From positions 1 through 64,000 of the forward strand of contig JBCBZG010000003.1 of NCBI GenBank assembly GCA_039815465.1: DNA of 64,000 bases, read 5' to 3'. Each line of letters opens with the position of its first letter. Position 1 is the stretch's first letter. The notes below the pieces were generated by a model. The model was not told the DNA's origin. It made no database searches and saw nothing but the letters and a program-made list of their open reading frames with translations. This document shows positions 24,164 through 32,955 of this stretch, in pieces. This DNA is from Shimia_B sp039815465 (GTDB lineage: Bacteria > Pseudomonadota > Alphaproteobacteria > Rhodobacterales > Rhodobacteraceae). A program made the translations under genes and the position numbers.

Positions 24164-25045
24164 ATGGCTAACTCTCTATCTCGTCGTGGTTTTTTCCAGG
24201 GCGCAGCCCTGTCCGCGGGCGCAGTCGCGCTGATCCGTGCAGGCCTGACGCCCACCCCCGTGCGCGCCCAAGGTCAGATCGGTGCAGGCACGGTGATGTC
24301 GTTTGCTAAAGGCGGCGTCGACTTTCACACCTATGTCTCGCCCGCACAGGCGGTCAATGTGACGGCCCACGTGATCGAACTCGGCGACCAGCTTTTGGTG
24401 GTTGATTCGACCTTCCTTCCGCCCACTGCCATGGAGCTCGCAGGGCTCATCGCGTCGACCGGTAAGCCCGTGCACACGGCCTATGTCAGCCACGAGCATC
24501 CCGACCACTGGGGCGGTGTGTCCACGCTGTCTGACCTGAACTATGTCACGCTTCCCGAAATCCGCGAAGGGCTGCGGGCGGAGGCGACCAATGGCGAGAA
24601 CCCAGAACCCACATCGCTCCTGACCGGGGATGACCTGACCCTCGGCATGACGGAAATCGGCGGTGTTCCGGTCGAATTCCGTGCCTATGACAATGCTGAG
24701 GCGCCGAAGGCCATCGTCACCGTCCTGCCGGAACAGAAAGTCGCCGTGGTCCAAGACCTTGTCTATAACGGCGTCTACTTCGCGCCCGGGGTTGATCGCA
24801 AAAACTGGATCGCGACGCTTGAATCCTTCCGCGATGATCCGGCGTTCGAGACGCTCTTGGTGGGGCACGGGCTGCCCACGACACGTGGTGAACTCGATTC
24901 CGCCATTGGGTATCTCAAGACGTTCGACGCGGCCTGGGACGCGGGTGCCAATCCTGACGCGGTTTCTGCCGCGATGATGGACGCCTATCCAAGCTACGAC
25001 GGCGCGTTTCTGCTAGGGCTCATCGGAGCCTATTGGGACAAATAA
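24164..25045 (+). CDS. Tat-exported metallo-beta-lactamase-fold hydrolase
   Basis: 293 residues. The start MANSLSRRGFFQGAALSAG is a clear twin-arginine signal, with cleavage near VRAQG (about 36). The metal motif HxHxDH is present as SHEHPDHWGG (H110, H112, D114, H115). Downstream, VVQDLVYNGVYF gives the bridging Asp and VGHGLPTTRGE gives a later His ligand. The family hydrolyses lactones, thioesters, sulfates or beta-lactams. A Shine-Dalgarno (AAAGGAG) is well placed. The gene forms a likely operon with the exported NTF2-like protein under the divergent LysR. The substrate cannot be assigned. Confidence 0.88.
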   Translation: MANSLSRRGFFQGAALSAGAVALIRAGLTPTPVRAQGQIGAGTVMSFAKGGVDFHTYVSPAQAVNVTAHVIELGDQLLVVDSTFLPPTAMELAGLIASTGKPVHTAYVSHEHPDHWGGVSTLSDLNYVTLPEIREGLRAEATNGENPEPTSLLTGDDLTLGMTEIGGVPVEFRAYDNAEAPKAIVTVLPEQKVAVVQDLVYNGVYFAPGVDRKNWIATLESFRDDPAFETLLVGHGLPTTRGELDSAIGYLKTFDAAWDAGANPDAVSAAMMDAYPSYDGAFLLGLIGAYWDK

Positions 25046-25054
25046 ATGCCCCCC

Positions 25055-25082
25055 GGCTGCGGCGTGTCTCAGCGCCGCGGCC
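25055..25082 (+). terminator. GC-rich hairpin after the metallo-hydrolase gene
   Basis: GGCTGCGGCG (25055-25064) pairs with CGCCGCGGCC (25073-25082), with one G-T wobble and an 8-base loop, 10 bp after the stop codon. The T-content behind it is low, so it is a weak terminator, or a mRNA 3-prime stabiliser. Confidence 0.5.
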
Positions 25083-25115
25083 ACCCCTTGTTTCCGAAGG
25101 TCCCCGGCGTTTGAC

Positions 25116-25192
25116 TGGTAGGCCCGGAGGGACTTGAACCCCCAACCAAAGCGTTATGAGCGCTCTGCTCTAACCAATTGAGCTACAGGCCC
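25116..25192 (-). tRNA. tRNA with CAT anticodon, probably tRNA-Ile2 (else elongator tRNA-Met)
   Basis: 77 bases including an encoded CCA (TGG at 25116-25118 on the + strand). Read on the minus strand, the acceptor GGGCCTG pairs with CGGGCCT (first pair G-U). The D-arm is GCTCAATTGGTTAGAGC, the anticodon stem-loop AGCGCTCATAACGCT, and the T-arm has GGTTCAAGT. The anticodon is CAT and the discriminator base is A. The sequence around the anticodon (CTCATAA, TTGGT) is closer to minor isoleucine tRNAs, in which C34 is changed to lysidine, than to methionine tRNAs. The charge identity is therefore likely but not certain. Confidence 0.9.
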
Positions 25193-25292
25193 GCCACTCC
25201 TTTGCGGTAGGCGACCGTGCCAAGGGCGTCAAGCATTTGGCGTCGCCCGCATTGACGTGCTAGGCGGCACGCCAGAGACCTTGGGGGCGTAC

Positions 25293-25703
25293 ATGGACCA
25301 CAAAGCCAGCATCAGACGGTATTTTTGGGTGCTCGTGGCAGCGCTCGTGGTGGTTGTGGCGCTGGCGCTTTTGGTGCTCGCGCTTACGGGGCTGTTGCCG
25401 CCAGCTACGGTGTCTTTTGTGCCCATTGCACTCGCCGCCTTTGACGCAGGCCGGGAACGCCAGCGCATTGCTGAGGCGCCGTTGAGCTTTGGCGATTGGA
25501 TGCGCCTAACTGCGGCGCTGACGCTGATCACCCTGGCGCTTTACGCCTTTATCCTCGCGGGTGCGGCGCTGTCCCAAGGGGCGTCGCTTGTCGGGATGGT
25601 GAGCCTGGTCGGGCGGCTCGCAGGTCCGGTGGCTATCTTTCTGGCGCTCGCTTTCGCCACGATCCGTCTGATGCTTTGGCTTGGCGCGCGCACCCGGCGG
25701 TGA
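25293..25703 (+). CDS. small integral membrane protein, function unknown
   Basis: 136 residues from ATG 25293 (a GTG at 25257 would add 12). There are four hydrophobic segments at about residues 10-32, 34-50, 73-95 and 102-128. A charged loop (DAGRERQRIAEAPLSFGDW) separates the second and third. This suggests four membrane helices with both ends in the cytoplasm. I see no motif that names a family. It lies between a tRNA and purM, in the same direction as purM, and ends 60 bp before it. Confidence 0.6.
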   Translation: MDHKASIRRYFWVLVAALVVVVALALLVLALTGLLPPATVSFVPIALAAFDAGRERQRIAEAPLSFGDWMRLTAALTLITLALYAFILAGAALSQGASLVGMVSLVGRLAGPVAIFLALAFATIRLMLWLGARTRR

Positions 25704-25763
25704 GGTGCATTGGCAAAACAAGCGTGCGCTGCTAGGCGCACGGCACATTCGCTTGGGGGCCAC

Positions 25764-26807
25764 ATGACCGATCAGAAAAACGGGATCACCTACGCTGACG
25801 CCGGCGTTGATATTGATGCAGGCAACGCCCTGGTGGAACGGATCAAGCCCGCTGCTGCACGCACGGCACGCCCTGGCGTCATGGCCGGTCTTGGTGGGTT
25901 TGGTGCGCTCTTTGACCTCAAGGCCGCGGGCTACACTGACCCCGTACTCGTCGCGGCCACCGATGGGGTGGGCACAAAGCTGCGGATCGCTATCGACACA
26001 GGACTCCACGATGGGGTGGGGATCGACCTTGTGGCGATGTGCGTGAACGACCTGGTGTGCCAGGGCGCGGAGCCGCTGTTTTTCCTCGATTACTTTGCCA
26101 CCGGCGCGCTCGACGTTGAAGCTGCCGCGCGCGTTGTCGAAGGCATCGCCGCAGGCTGCGAGGGCGCTGGCTGCGCGCTGATCGGTGGTGAAACGGCAGA
26201 GATGCCGGGAATGTATGACGCGGGCGACTACGACCTCGCGGGTTTTGCCGTGGGCGCGATGGAACGCGGTGCGCATCTGCCGCGGGACGTGGCCGTGGGG
26301 GACACACTACTCGGGCTCGCCTCGGACGGCGTGCACTCGAACGGGTATTCGCTTGTGCGCAAGGTGGTTGAGCTAAGCGGCCTAGGGTGGGACGCGACCT
26401 GCCCGTGGGATGAGGGGCAGACACTGGGCGCGGCACTCCTTGCGCCGACGCGGCTTTATGTAAAGCCGGTGCTCGCGGCGATGGGTGCTGCGCGGATCAA
26501 CGCGCTTGCCCACATCACCGGCGGGGGACTGACGGAAAACGTGCCGCGGGTGCTGCCAAACGGGCTGGGGGTGGAGATTGACCTAAATGCTTGGATGCTA
26601 CCCCCGGTCTTCCAGTGGCTCGCGGTGGGCGGTGGGCTGGCCGAGGCTGAGATGCTCAAGACCTTTAACGCGGGCATCGGCATGGTCGTGGCCACGCCGG
26701 AACCTGACGCTGCTATGGCCGCGCTCGAAGCCGCCGGGGAACGGGTGAGCGTGATTGGCCGCGTCGTGGACGGGCAGGGCGTCCGCTATTCTGGGTCTCT
26801 CGTGTGA
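25764..26807 (+). CDS. purM: phosphoribosylformylglycinamidine cyclo-ligase (AIR synthetase)
   Basis: 347 residues from ATG 25764. The family start MTDQKNGITYADAGVDIDAGN is present. Catalytic and ATP motifs follow: VLVAATDGVGTKLRIA, MCVNDLVCQGAEPLFFLDYFATG, GCALIGGETAEMPGMY and LASDGVHSNGYSLVR. PurM makes aminoimidazole ribotide from FGAM with ATP, step five of purine synthesis, in the cytosol. The last bases overlap the purN start (GTGTGA), so the two are co-translated; purM-purN is a common pair. Confidence 0.97.
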   Translation: MTDQKNGITYADAGVDIDAGNALVERIKPAAARTARPGVMAGLGGFGALFDLKAAGYTDPVLVAATDGVGTKLRIAIDTGLHDGVGIDLVAMCVNDLVCQGAEPLFFLDYFATGALDVEAAARVVEGIAAGCEGAGCALIGGETAEMPGMYDAGDYDLAGFAVGAMERGAHLPRDVAVGDTLLGLASDGVHSNGYSLVRKVVELSGLGWDATCPWDEGQTLGAALLAPTRLYVKPVLAAMGAARINALAHITGGGLTENVPRVLPNGLGVEIDLNAWMLPPVFQWLAVGGGLAEAEMLKTFNAGIGMVVATPEPDAAMAALEAAGERVSVIGRVVDGQGVRYSGSLV

Positions 26808-27373
26808 CCAAACGCGTCGCGATATTTGCGTCCGGCGGCGGGTCCAACGCGGAGGCGCTGATGGCCTCCATGCAGGGGGACCACCCCGCGCGCACATGCG
26901 TCGTGCTGACAAACGATCCACAGGCAGGTGTGCTGGCTAAGGCGGCCGCGCGAGACGTGCCGACAGAGGTCGTCGATCACCGTCCGTTCCAGGGCGACCG
27001 TGCCGCGTTCGAGGCTGAGATGTCAGCGCGGCTCGTGCCCTACAAGCCGGACCTGATTTGCCTTGCGGGCTTCATGCGCGTCCTGACGCCGGACTTCGTG
27101 CGCGATTGGGCCGGGCGGATGATCAATATCCACCCCTCGCTTCTGCCCAAATACCGCGGGCTCAACACCCATGCGCGCGCGATTGCGGCTGGCGATGCGG
27201 AGCATGGCTGTACGGTGCACGAGGTCACAGCGGAGCTTGATGACGGTCCGATCCTGGGTCAGGCACGGGTGCCCATCCTGCCGGGCGACACGGCAGATGT
27301 CCTTGCAGCACGGGTTTTGCGCGAGGAACACAGACTTTACCCTGCGATTTTGCGGGAGTTCGCGGCGCGCTGA
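26804..27373 (+). CDS. purN: phosphoribosylglycinamide formyltransferase
   Basis: 189 residues from a GTG that overlaps the purM stop. RVAIFASGGGSNAEALM is the phosphate-binding start. ICLAGFMRVLTPDFV and the family signature MINIHPSLLPKYRGLNTHARA follow, with the catalytic Asn-His pair, and then TVHEVTAELDDGPIL with the catalytic Asp. It transfers formyl from 10-formyl-tetrahydrofolate to GAR in purine synthesis. It follows purM and precedes rnd after an 87-bp gap. Confidence 0.97.
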   Translation: MTKRVAIFASGGGSNAEALMASMQGDHPARTCVVLTNDPQAGVLAKAAARDVPTEVVDHRPFQGDRAAFEAEMSARLVPYKPDLICLAGFMRVLTPDFVRDWAGRMINIHPSLLPKYRGLNTHARAIAAGDAEHGCTVHEVTAELDDGPILGQARVPILPGDTADVLAARVLREEHRLYPAILREFAAR

Positions 27374-27460
27374 TCGGCACGCGCCCTTTCCTTCGCCGCG
27401 CTGAGGCCTTACAAACCTTCAACGCCGCGCCGGGACCAACATAGAAAGAACAGCCCGCCG

Positions 27461-28621
27461 ATGAAGATAATAACAACGACGGACGAGCTCGCTACCTTTT
27501 GTGACGCAGCAAAAGTGCATCCCTACATCACCGTCGACACCGAGTTTCTGCGCGAGCGGACCTATTATTCCAAACTCTGCCTCGTCCAAGTCGCCTATCC
27601 CGGAGCAGAGGATGAAGAAGACGCCGCCATCATCGACCCGCTGGCCGATGGGCTGTCCCTAGAACCGCTCCTGGAGCTGTTTCGCGATCAGCGCGTGGTC
27701 AAAGTGTTCCACGCCGCGCGCCAGGACATTGAAATCTTTTACTTGGAACACGGGGTTTTCCCCGACCCGCTGTTCGACACGCAAGTGGCTGCGATGGTTT
27801 GCGGCTTTGGGGAGCAGGTGGGGTACGAGACGCTCGTGCGCAAGATCGCCAAAGAGGGGCTCGATAAATCGAGCCGATTCACCGATTGGTCGCGGCGCCC
27901 GCTGTCGAAAGCGCAGCTGGCCTACGCCATCGCCGATGTCACCCATTTGCGCCAGATCTACGAATTCCTGGCCGCCGAACTCGAACGCACCGACCGCGCG
28001 CGCTGGGTGCGCGAGGAACTGGCGATCCTGACCGACCCCGCCACCTACGAGATCGTGCCAGAGGGTGCGTGGAAGCGGGTCAAGACGCGCGGAAACTCCG
28101 CCAAGTTTATGGTCTACGTCAAAGAACTCGCCGCCTTCCGCGAGGAATACGCGCAGCGGCGCAACGTGCCGCGGTCCCGGGTCTACAAAGACGACGCCTT
28201 GGTGGAGCTTGCGTCCACCAAGCCCAAAGATATGGGCGAACTCGGGCGGTCGCGGCTGTTGCTGCGTGAGGCCCGCAAGGGTGAGATCGCCTATGGTATC
28301 TTGGCTGCCATCCGGCGCGCCAATGACACGCCCGCCGACGAATACCCAAAAATTGACCGCTCCCGCGATAAGCTTCAGGTCAATCCCGCTCTTGCGGACC
28401 TGCTGCGGGTGCTGCTCAAGGCGAAGGCCGACCAAGAGAACGTCGCGCAAAAGCTGATCGCGACGGTGTCTGATCTCGATTCGATCGCTGCTGGCGAACG
28501 GGATGTCCCGGCGCTCAAAGGGTGGCGCAAGGAGGTCTTTGGCGCGGACGCGCTGCGGCTATGCGACGGATCAGTTGGCCTCGCGGTCAAAGGTCAGCGG
28601 GTGAAGCTGGTGACGCTTTAG
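27461..28621 (+). CDS. rnd: ribonuclease D
   Basis: 386 residues, the usual size for bacterial RNase D. The 3-prime-5-prime exonuclease domain (about 1-170) shows the DEDDy set: YITVDTEFLRE (D and E), VFHAARQDIEIF, and YAIADVTHLRQIYEFL (Y-x3-D). Residues about 210-290 form the HRDC domain (FREEYAQRRNVPRSRVYKDDAL). The enzyme trims the 3-prime ends of tRNA precursors and other small structured RNAs. It may be transcribed with purMN, but its gap and own Shine-Dalgarno allow a separate promoter. Confidence 0.95.
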   Translation: MKIITTTDELATFCDAAKVHPYITVDTEFLRERTYYSKLCLVQVAYPGAEDEEDAAIIDPLADGLSLEPLLELFRDQRVVKVFHAARQDIEIFYLEHGVFPDPLFDTQVAAMVCGFGEQVGYETLVRKIAKEGLDKSSRFTDWSRRPLSKAQLAYAIADVTHLRQIYEFLAAELERTDRARWVREELAILTDPATYEIVPEGAWKRVKTRGNSAKFMVYVKELAAFREEYAQRRNVPRSRVYKDDALVELASTKPKDMGELGRSRLLLREARKGEIAYGILAAIRRANDTPADEYPKIDRSRDKLQVNPALADLLRVLLKAKADQENVAQKLIATVSDLDSIAAGERDVPALKGWRKEVFGADALRLCDGSVGLAVKGQRVKLVTL

Positions 28622-28769
28622 GGCCGTCAGTTCCGCACGCCAATTTGGTAAACTTTAACCTCAAAGCGCTCGCCCGAAGGCAAATTCGGGCTGCGCCAGT
28701 CCGCCCTAACGGGGCCACGCGAACGCCACCCGTCGGACCGGCGCTATAGCGGACAAAGCTGGCTTTGCC

Positions 28770-29234
28770 TTAAAGTCCCGCAGTCAGGCTGTTTTCCTGC
28801 GCCCGCACGGTCACGCGTTCCGCCCCGTCAAGCTCCGAGAACAGGAAAAACTGCGCAGCCGTCACTCCCACAGTGCCCGCGTCAGAGCGTTTGAAGGCGC
28901 GGAAGTCGAGCGTCAGCACGCCATCGGAGACGGAGGCCCCAGCGAGTTCCACCGAGTAGACCCCCGGTGAATCGGCGCGCCCTACGGCCCGGATGGTGAC
29001 GCCGCCTCTGGCCGGTGTCACCTCCAGCCCCGTGAGTTCGGAGATCAGCGGGCGGTTTTCGACCTGGCGCACGACCTTTTGCGGTGGGACGAGGGGGTCG
29101 ATTTCTTGGGGTTCGGCGGCGGCTTCAGCTTCGTCGCCCCCAAACCACGTGGCAGGGTTCAAGCGGCTTTCCGCGACCCGCGCGCAGCCCGACGTCACCA
29201 TCAGCATGACAAGCAAGAGAGAAAGAACGCGCAT
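28770..29234 (-). CDS. lipoprotein, function unknown
   Basis: 154 residues from ATG 29234; the longer frame upstream runs through non-coding DNA. MRVLSLLLVMLMVTSGCARV is a lipoprotein signal with the lipobox TSGC, so the mature protein is anchored by Cys17. The rest contains a linker rich in Ala and Glu (GGDEAEAAAEPQE). A predicted beta-sandwich-like part follows, with GLEVTPARGGVTIRAVGRAD and LTLDFRAFKRSDAGT. Similar lipoproteins occur beside sufE in related bacteria, but no function is known to me. It is divergent from sufE, with 92 bp between. Confidence 0.75.
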   Translation of the reverse strand: MRVLSLLLVMLMVTSGCARVAESRLNPATWFGGDEAEAAAEPQEIDPLVPPQKVVRQVENRPLISELTGLEVTPARGGVTIRAVGRADSPGVYSVELAGASVSDGVLTLDFRAFKRSDAGTVGVTAAQFFLFSELDGAERVTVRAQENSLTAGL

Positions 29235-29326
29235 CTGCTTGGACCCCCAACGGCTTTTGGCTATGTGCCTATCCCAAACACCCGGGGCTGAAAAGACGTC
29301 AGACCCAGCGCAAAGGGATCGCACAC

Positions 29327-29737
29327 ATGGCGCAGGCCGATTTTGAAGAGATCGTGGACACGTTTGAGTTCCTCGACGACTGGGAAGACCGCTATCGCCA
29401 CGTGATCGACATGGGTAAGGCGTTGCCGCCATACCCGGACGCGCTCCGCGTTCCAGCGACAAAGGTGGATGGCTGCGCGAGCCAGGTCTGGCTCCACGCC
29501 TCGGACGCGGGTGGCGCGCTACGTTTTCAGGGGGACAGCGACGCGATGATCGTCAAAGGGCTGATCGCGGTCTTGCTGGCGCTTTACAACGGGCTGTCCC
29601 CGGCGGAGGCCGCAGCGGTCGACGCCCGTACGGAGCTGGAGCGGCTCAACCTCACCGATCACCTGAGCGCGCAACGGTCCAATGGGCTGCGCGCCATGGT
29701 CGACCGGATCAAAGAAACGGCAGCGGCGCGGCTATAG
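29327..29737 (+). CDS. sufE: cysteine desulfuration protein SufE
   Basis: 136 residues, the usual SufE size. The active-site region VPATKVDGCASQVWLHASDAG carries the sulfur-accepting Cys. FEFLDDWEDRYRHVIDMGKALPP is the conserved N-terminal helix region. SufE takes persulfide sulfur from the desulfurase SufS and gives it to SufBCD for Fe-S cluster assembly. The other suf genes are not in this window, except for a DUF59 protein at 62873 and an A-type carrier at 59389. The 3-prime end overlaps the convergent SDR gene by six bases. Confidence 0.95.
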   Translation: MAQADFEEIVDTFEFLDDWEDRYRHVIDMGKALPPYPDALRVPATKVDGCASQVWLHASDAGGALRFQGDSDAMIVKGLIAVLLALYNGLSPAEAAAVDARTELERLNLTDHLSAQRSNGLRAMVDRIKETAAARL

Positions 29738-30394
29738 CGCCAGAAGCGTCACAATGCCTGCGGCGACCTCGCCCGGTTCTGTCAGCGCCTCGCGTGCCTC
29801 GCCCGGGTAGAAACGGGCGCGCAGCGCGGTGGGCATGGGCGGTGGTGTATGGATCATAACACGCGGACCGGTGCGCACCGTCTCCTCTGCCCAGGCGCGC
29901 GCGAGCGTCATTTGCGCGGCTTTTGTGGCGCCGTAGGCGGCGGAGAACTTTTTGCCCGGCAGTGGGTCGTCAAAAAAGAGCGCCGTGCCCGAGGCCCCCA
30001 ACAGCGGCGCGACATAGGTGATCAGCCGATGCGCGGCGGTCTGGTTCACCTCCACGCTTTTTGACCAGTCTTTGTCGTTGACCATGTTGGCGGGCGCGAG
30101 CGGGGCGGCGTGGATGGCCGTATGCGCCCAAAGCTTCACCGACCCCCAACGGTCGTGGATCGAGCGGCACAGGTGCTGCATCGCCTTATCCTGGGTTATG
30201 TCGAGCGGGGCGAGCGTTGCCTCCCCCCCTTTGGCCTTGATGCGGTCGTCGAGCTCTTCGAGCGCGCCAATCGTCTTTCCCACCGCGACGATATGGTATT
30301 TCGGCGCCAATGCTTCGGCGAGCGCGGCGCCAAGACCGCGCGAGGCGCCGGTGACGAGTGCGACAGGGCGGGGGGAGGTGTCAGTATGAGCCAT
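29732..30394 (-). CDS. SDR-family oxidoreductase
   Basis: 220 residues from ATG 30394 (MAHTDTSPRPVALVTGASRGLG). The NAD(P) motif TGASRGLGAALAEAL and the YxxxK pair in AAYGATKAAQM are present. The usual NNAG is replaced by AHTAIHAAP and the catalytic Ser region is FFDDPLPG, so the active site is degenerate. It may bind a cofactor without standard chemistry. It stands alone between sufE and purF and its substrate is unknown. Confidence 0.8.
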   Translation of the reverse strand: MAHTDTSPRPVALVTGASRGLGAALAEALAPKYHIVAVGKTIGALEELDDRIKAKGGEATLAPLDITQDKAMQHLCRSIHDRWGSVKLWAHTAIHAAPLAPANMVNDKDWSKSVEVNQTAAHRLITYVAPLLGASGTALFFDDPLPGKKFSAAYGATKAAQMTLARAWAEETVRTGPRVMIHTPPPMPTALRARFYPGEAREALTEPGEVAAGIVTLLAL

Positions 30395-30596
30395 CAGCGC
30401 GGGAAGTGGCGCGTCCACCCCCCGCCGTCAAGCCCATCCGCGGGGTTGCATGCGCCCAAGGATGTGGCGCCCGGTCGCCATGTCACGAGTTTGTTGCATT
30501 TCGTCACCCGAATCCTCGCATTTCGCAAGCGTTGCTTGTAAGTGACCCCCGATGGCGCTTGCGCCGCCTCTCCGCCACTGCCAACGGAGCCTGCCC

Positions 30597-32117
30597 ATGT
30601 GCGGAATACTCGGCATCGCGAGCCGGTCGAATCCAGTCTTTCCGGAGCTCTATGAAGGTCTCCTTATGTTGCAGCACCGCGGGCAAGATGCCTCGGGCAT
30701 GGTGACCTATGATGGGGAGTTCTTTCGGGAGCGAAAGGCCAACGGGCTCGTCAAGGACGTGTTCCGCAGCGAGGATCAGGACGTTTTGCAAGGCCGCGTG
30801 GGCATCGGCCACTGCCGCTACCCTACCGCTGGCTCGCTGAGTGCCGCAGAGGCGCAACCGTTTTTCGTGAACGCGCCGTATGGCATCACGCTCGTCCATA
30901 ATGGCAACATTACCAACACTGCGGAGCAGCGGGCAAAGGTGAAGGGCAAGTATTCTCGCCACCTGCGCACCGACAGCGACAGTGAAATCCTGCTCAACGT
31001 GCTCGCCGATAAGATCGCCGACGCGATCAAGGTGATGGGGACATCTGACCCCAAGCAGACGGTGATGGCAGGCGTAAAGATGACGATGGAGCGTGTGCAG
31101 GGCGCCTATAGCGTGCTCGCGCTTGTAGATGGCGTGGGCATGCTCGCCTTCCGCGATCCCAACGGCATTCGCCCGCTGTCCGTGGCGGAGCGGAAATCGG
31201 ATATGTTCGGCTCCGACTACGCGTTCGCGTCGGAGGACGTGGCCTTTGGCATCAACGGCTTCCAAAAGCTGCGCGATGTGAAACCGGGCGAGGCGATTTT
31301 GATCGACCTCGACGGTCAAATGCACGCTCAGCAATGTGTGGAGGGCGAGCTGACGCCCTGCATCTTTGAATATGTCTATCTCGCGCGGCCCGACTCCTTG
31401 CTCGACGGGATTTCCGTCTACAAGACGCAGATCCGGATGGGGCAGACGCTGGCCAAGCAAATCGCGGAGGCCGGGCTCGACATCGACGCGATCATGCCGG
31501 TCCCCGACAGCGCGCGGCCTGTGGCGCTTGAAGTCGCCAATCTGACCGGCATCACCTACCGCGAGGGGCTCGTCAAAAACCGCTACGTGGGCCGCACGTT
31601 CATCATGCCGGGGCAGGGGCAGCGGCAAAAATCCGTGCGCCGCAAGCTCAACGCTATCCCGCTGGAGTTCAAAGACAAAAACGTCCTCCTGATCGACGAC
31701 AGCATCGTCCGTGGCAACACCATCCGCAAAATCGTGGAGATGTGCCGCGAGGCAGGCGCAAAAAAGGTCTATATCGCCTCCGCGTCGCCGCCGGTGAAGT
31801 TTCCGAATGTCTACGGCATCGATATGCCCACCAAGCGCGAGCTTGTGGCCGATGGCCGCTCGATCACCGAAATACAGGAAGAACTCGGCTGCGACGCGTT
31901 GTTCTACCAACGTCTTGATGACCTGATCTGGGCCGCGCAGGAGGGCAACCCCGCCATCACGCGCTTCGACTGCTCCTGTTTTGACGGCAAATATGTCACC
32001 GGGTCCGTCAGTGAGAGCTATCTCGACGACCTCGACGCGAGCGAGCGGGTGACGGCCAAGATGGGCGACAAAGACGCCAGCGCCTGGAACCGGGCGCAGC
32101 TGGCGTCGACGGCCTAG
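30597..32117 (+). CDS. purF: amidophosphoribosyltransferase
   Basis: 506 residues from ATG 30597, giving the N-terminal Cys2 nucleophile (MCGILGIAS) after Met removal. The glutaminase domain shows LQHRGQDASGMVTYD, IGHCRYPTAGS and LVHNGNITN. The phosphoribosyltransferase domain shows VLLIDDSIVRGNT, the PRPP loop. PurF catalyses the first committed step of purine synthesis: PRPP plus glutamine to phosphoribosylamine. It is convergent with the sulfotransferase-like gene. Confidence 0.97.
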   Translation: MCGILGIASRSNPVFPELYEGLLMLQHRGQDASGMVTYDGEFFRERKANGLVKDVFRSEDQDVLQGRVGIGHCRYPTAGSLSAAEAQPFFVNAPYGITLVHNGNITNTAEQRAKVKGKYSRHLRTDSDSEILLNVLADKIADAIKVMGTSDPKQTVMAGVKMTMERVQGAYSVLALVDGVGMLAFRDPNGIRPLSVAERKSDMFGSDYAFASEDVAFGINGFQKLRDVKPGEAILIDLDGQMHAQQCVEGELTPCIFEYVYLARPDSLLDGISVYKTQIRMGQTLAKQIAEAGLDIDAIMPVPDSARPVALEVANLTGITYREGLVKNRYVGRTFIMPGQGQRQKSVRRKLNAIPLEFKDKNVLLIDDSIVRGNTIRKIVEMCREAGAKKVYIASASPPVKFPNVYGIDMPTKRELVADGRSITEIQEELGCDALFYQRLDDLIWAAQEGNPAITRFDCSCFDGKYVTGSVSESYLDDLDASERVTAKMGDKDASAWNRAQLASTA

Positions 32118-32124
32118 GCGGCGC

Positions 32125-32925
32125 CTAAGCCTCTCCCAAGCGCGCGGCGTCCTCGGGAAAGACCGCTTCCACCAGTGCCATAACCCGTGGGGCCGCCTTG
32201 AGCGCACGGGTCATGGTGATGAAATCTGGATCCTCGGTGAACCGTTCCCATCGGCGACTGCGGGAGATGTCTGCGAGTGGCTCGCCCTGTCCAAAGCTGC
32301 TGCCACCCCCCGCGGTCGTCATCGTCCCGAGCGTTGTGTCCCGCGCGGGGATAGCAAGCGTGTCGAGCACGTCAGCGCGGTAGCGCTCGGACGCGCCCCA
32401 ATCGTCATAGATCACGGGCTGCACTGCGCCAGACTGTGCTGCCGTCAGATGCGTGGCGTAGCGCGTGGTCATCTCTGTCTGCAGATCAGCCATGAAAGCC
32501 GCCCGTCGGTGCGGGCGCGTGACCTCTTTCCGCGTGCGCTGGATGAAAGAGGCAATCCGGTTGAGCGGGCTGCGCAAGATCAAAACATCGCCACGGTGGC
32601 GCGCTGGATCTAGGCCTGTGGGCGTGGCCGAAAGCTCCTCCGGCGTTGGGTCAATCGTCTCGTAAGACACAACCAGATGCTCTGCGCGGTCGCGGGCGGC
32701 GATGAGCCGTTCCATGTGGCGATTGCCCTTAGCGCGGATATCGGCGCGGTGCTTTCGCCAGTGCCCGTCATGGGCGTAGTTGCAGTAGCCAAAGCTCTTA
32801 AACGGGTCGCCGGTCGCGCAATTGTTGAGGAAAACGGTGTGCTCGTGCCCCAGGTTCCGGCACAGCCAGTCGATGATGGCATGGTTGCCCGACCGGGGCA
32901 GCCCGTAGACGCGCCAATGGTCCAC
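32125..32925 (-). CDS. sulfotransferase-like P-loop protein
   Basis: 266 residues. The N-terminal strand-loop YGLPRSGNHAIIDWLCRN resembles the PAPS-binding 5-prime-phosphosulfate loop of sulfotransferases (GxPRSGT/N). ILRSPLNRIASFIQRTRKE matches the 3-prime-phosphate site (RDPxxxxxS-like). EHTVFLNNCATGDPFKSFGY and PVIYDDWG are of unknown meaning. It probably transfers a sulfuryl group to a carbohydrate or other acceptor, or binds nucleotide only. It is downstream of cvpA in the same direction, 31 bp away. Confidence 0.7.
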   Translation of the reverse strand: MDHWRVYGLPRSGNHAIIDWLCRNLGHEHTVFLNNCATGDPFKSFGYCNYAHDGHWRKHRADIRAKGNRHMERLIAARDRAEHLVVSYETIDPTPEELSATPTGLDPARHRGDVLILRSPLNRIASFIQRTRKEVTRPHRRAAFMADLQTEMTTRYATHLTAAQSGAVQPVIYDDWGASERYRADVLDTLAIPARDTTLGTMTTAGGGSSFGQGEPLADISRSRRWERFTEDPDFITMTRALKAAPRVMALVEAVFPEDAARLGEA

Positions 32926-32955
32926 TATGTCGGCCCACCGGGCATGACCTGCGCC

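Noticed and set aside
28672..28691. GCCCGAA/TTCGGGC hairpin behind rnd as terminator
   Set aside because: The stem is short and has no T-run.
30526..30538. CAAGC-GTT-GCTTG dyad before purF as a PurR-like site
   Set aside because: Only a CAAGCGT core is shared with the region before purM, and no purine repressor is known to me in this group.
30504..32207. A 567-codon open frame antisense to purF
   Set aside because: Complement of a highly conserved gene; His/Arg/Val-rich composition typical of an antisense shadow.
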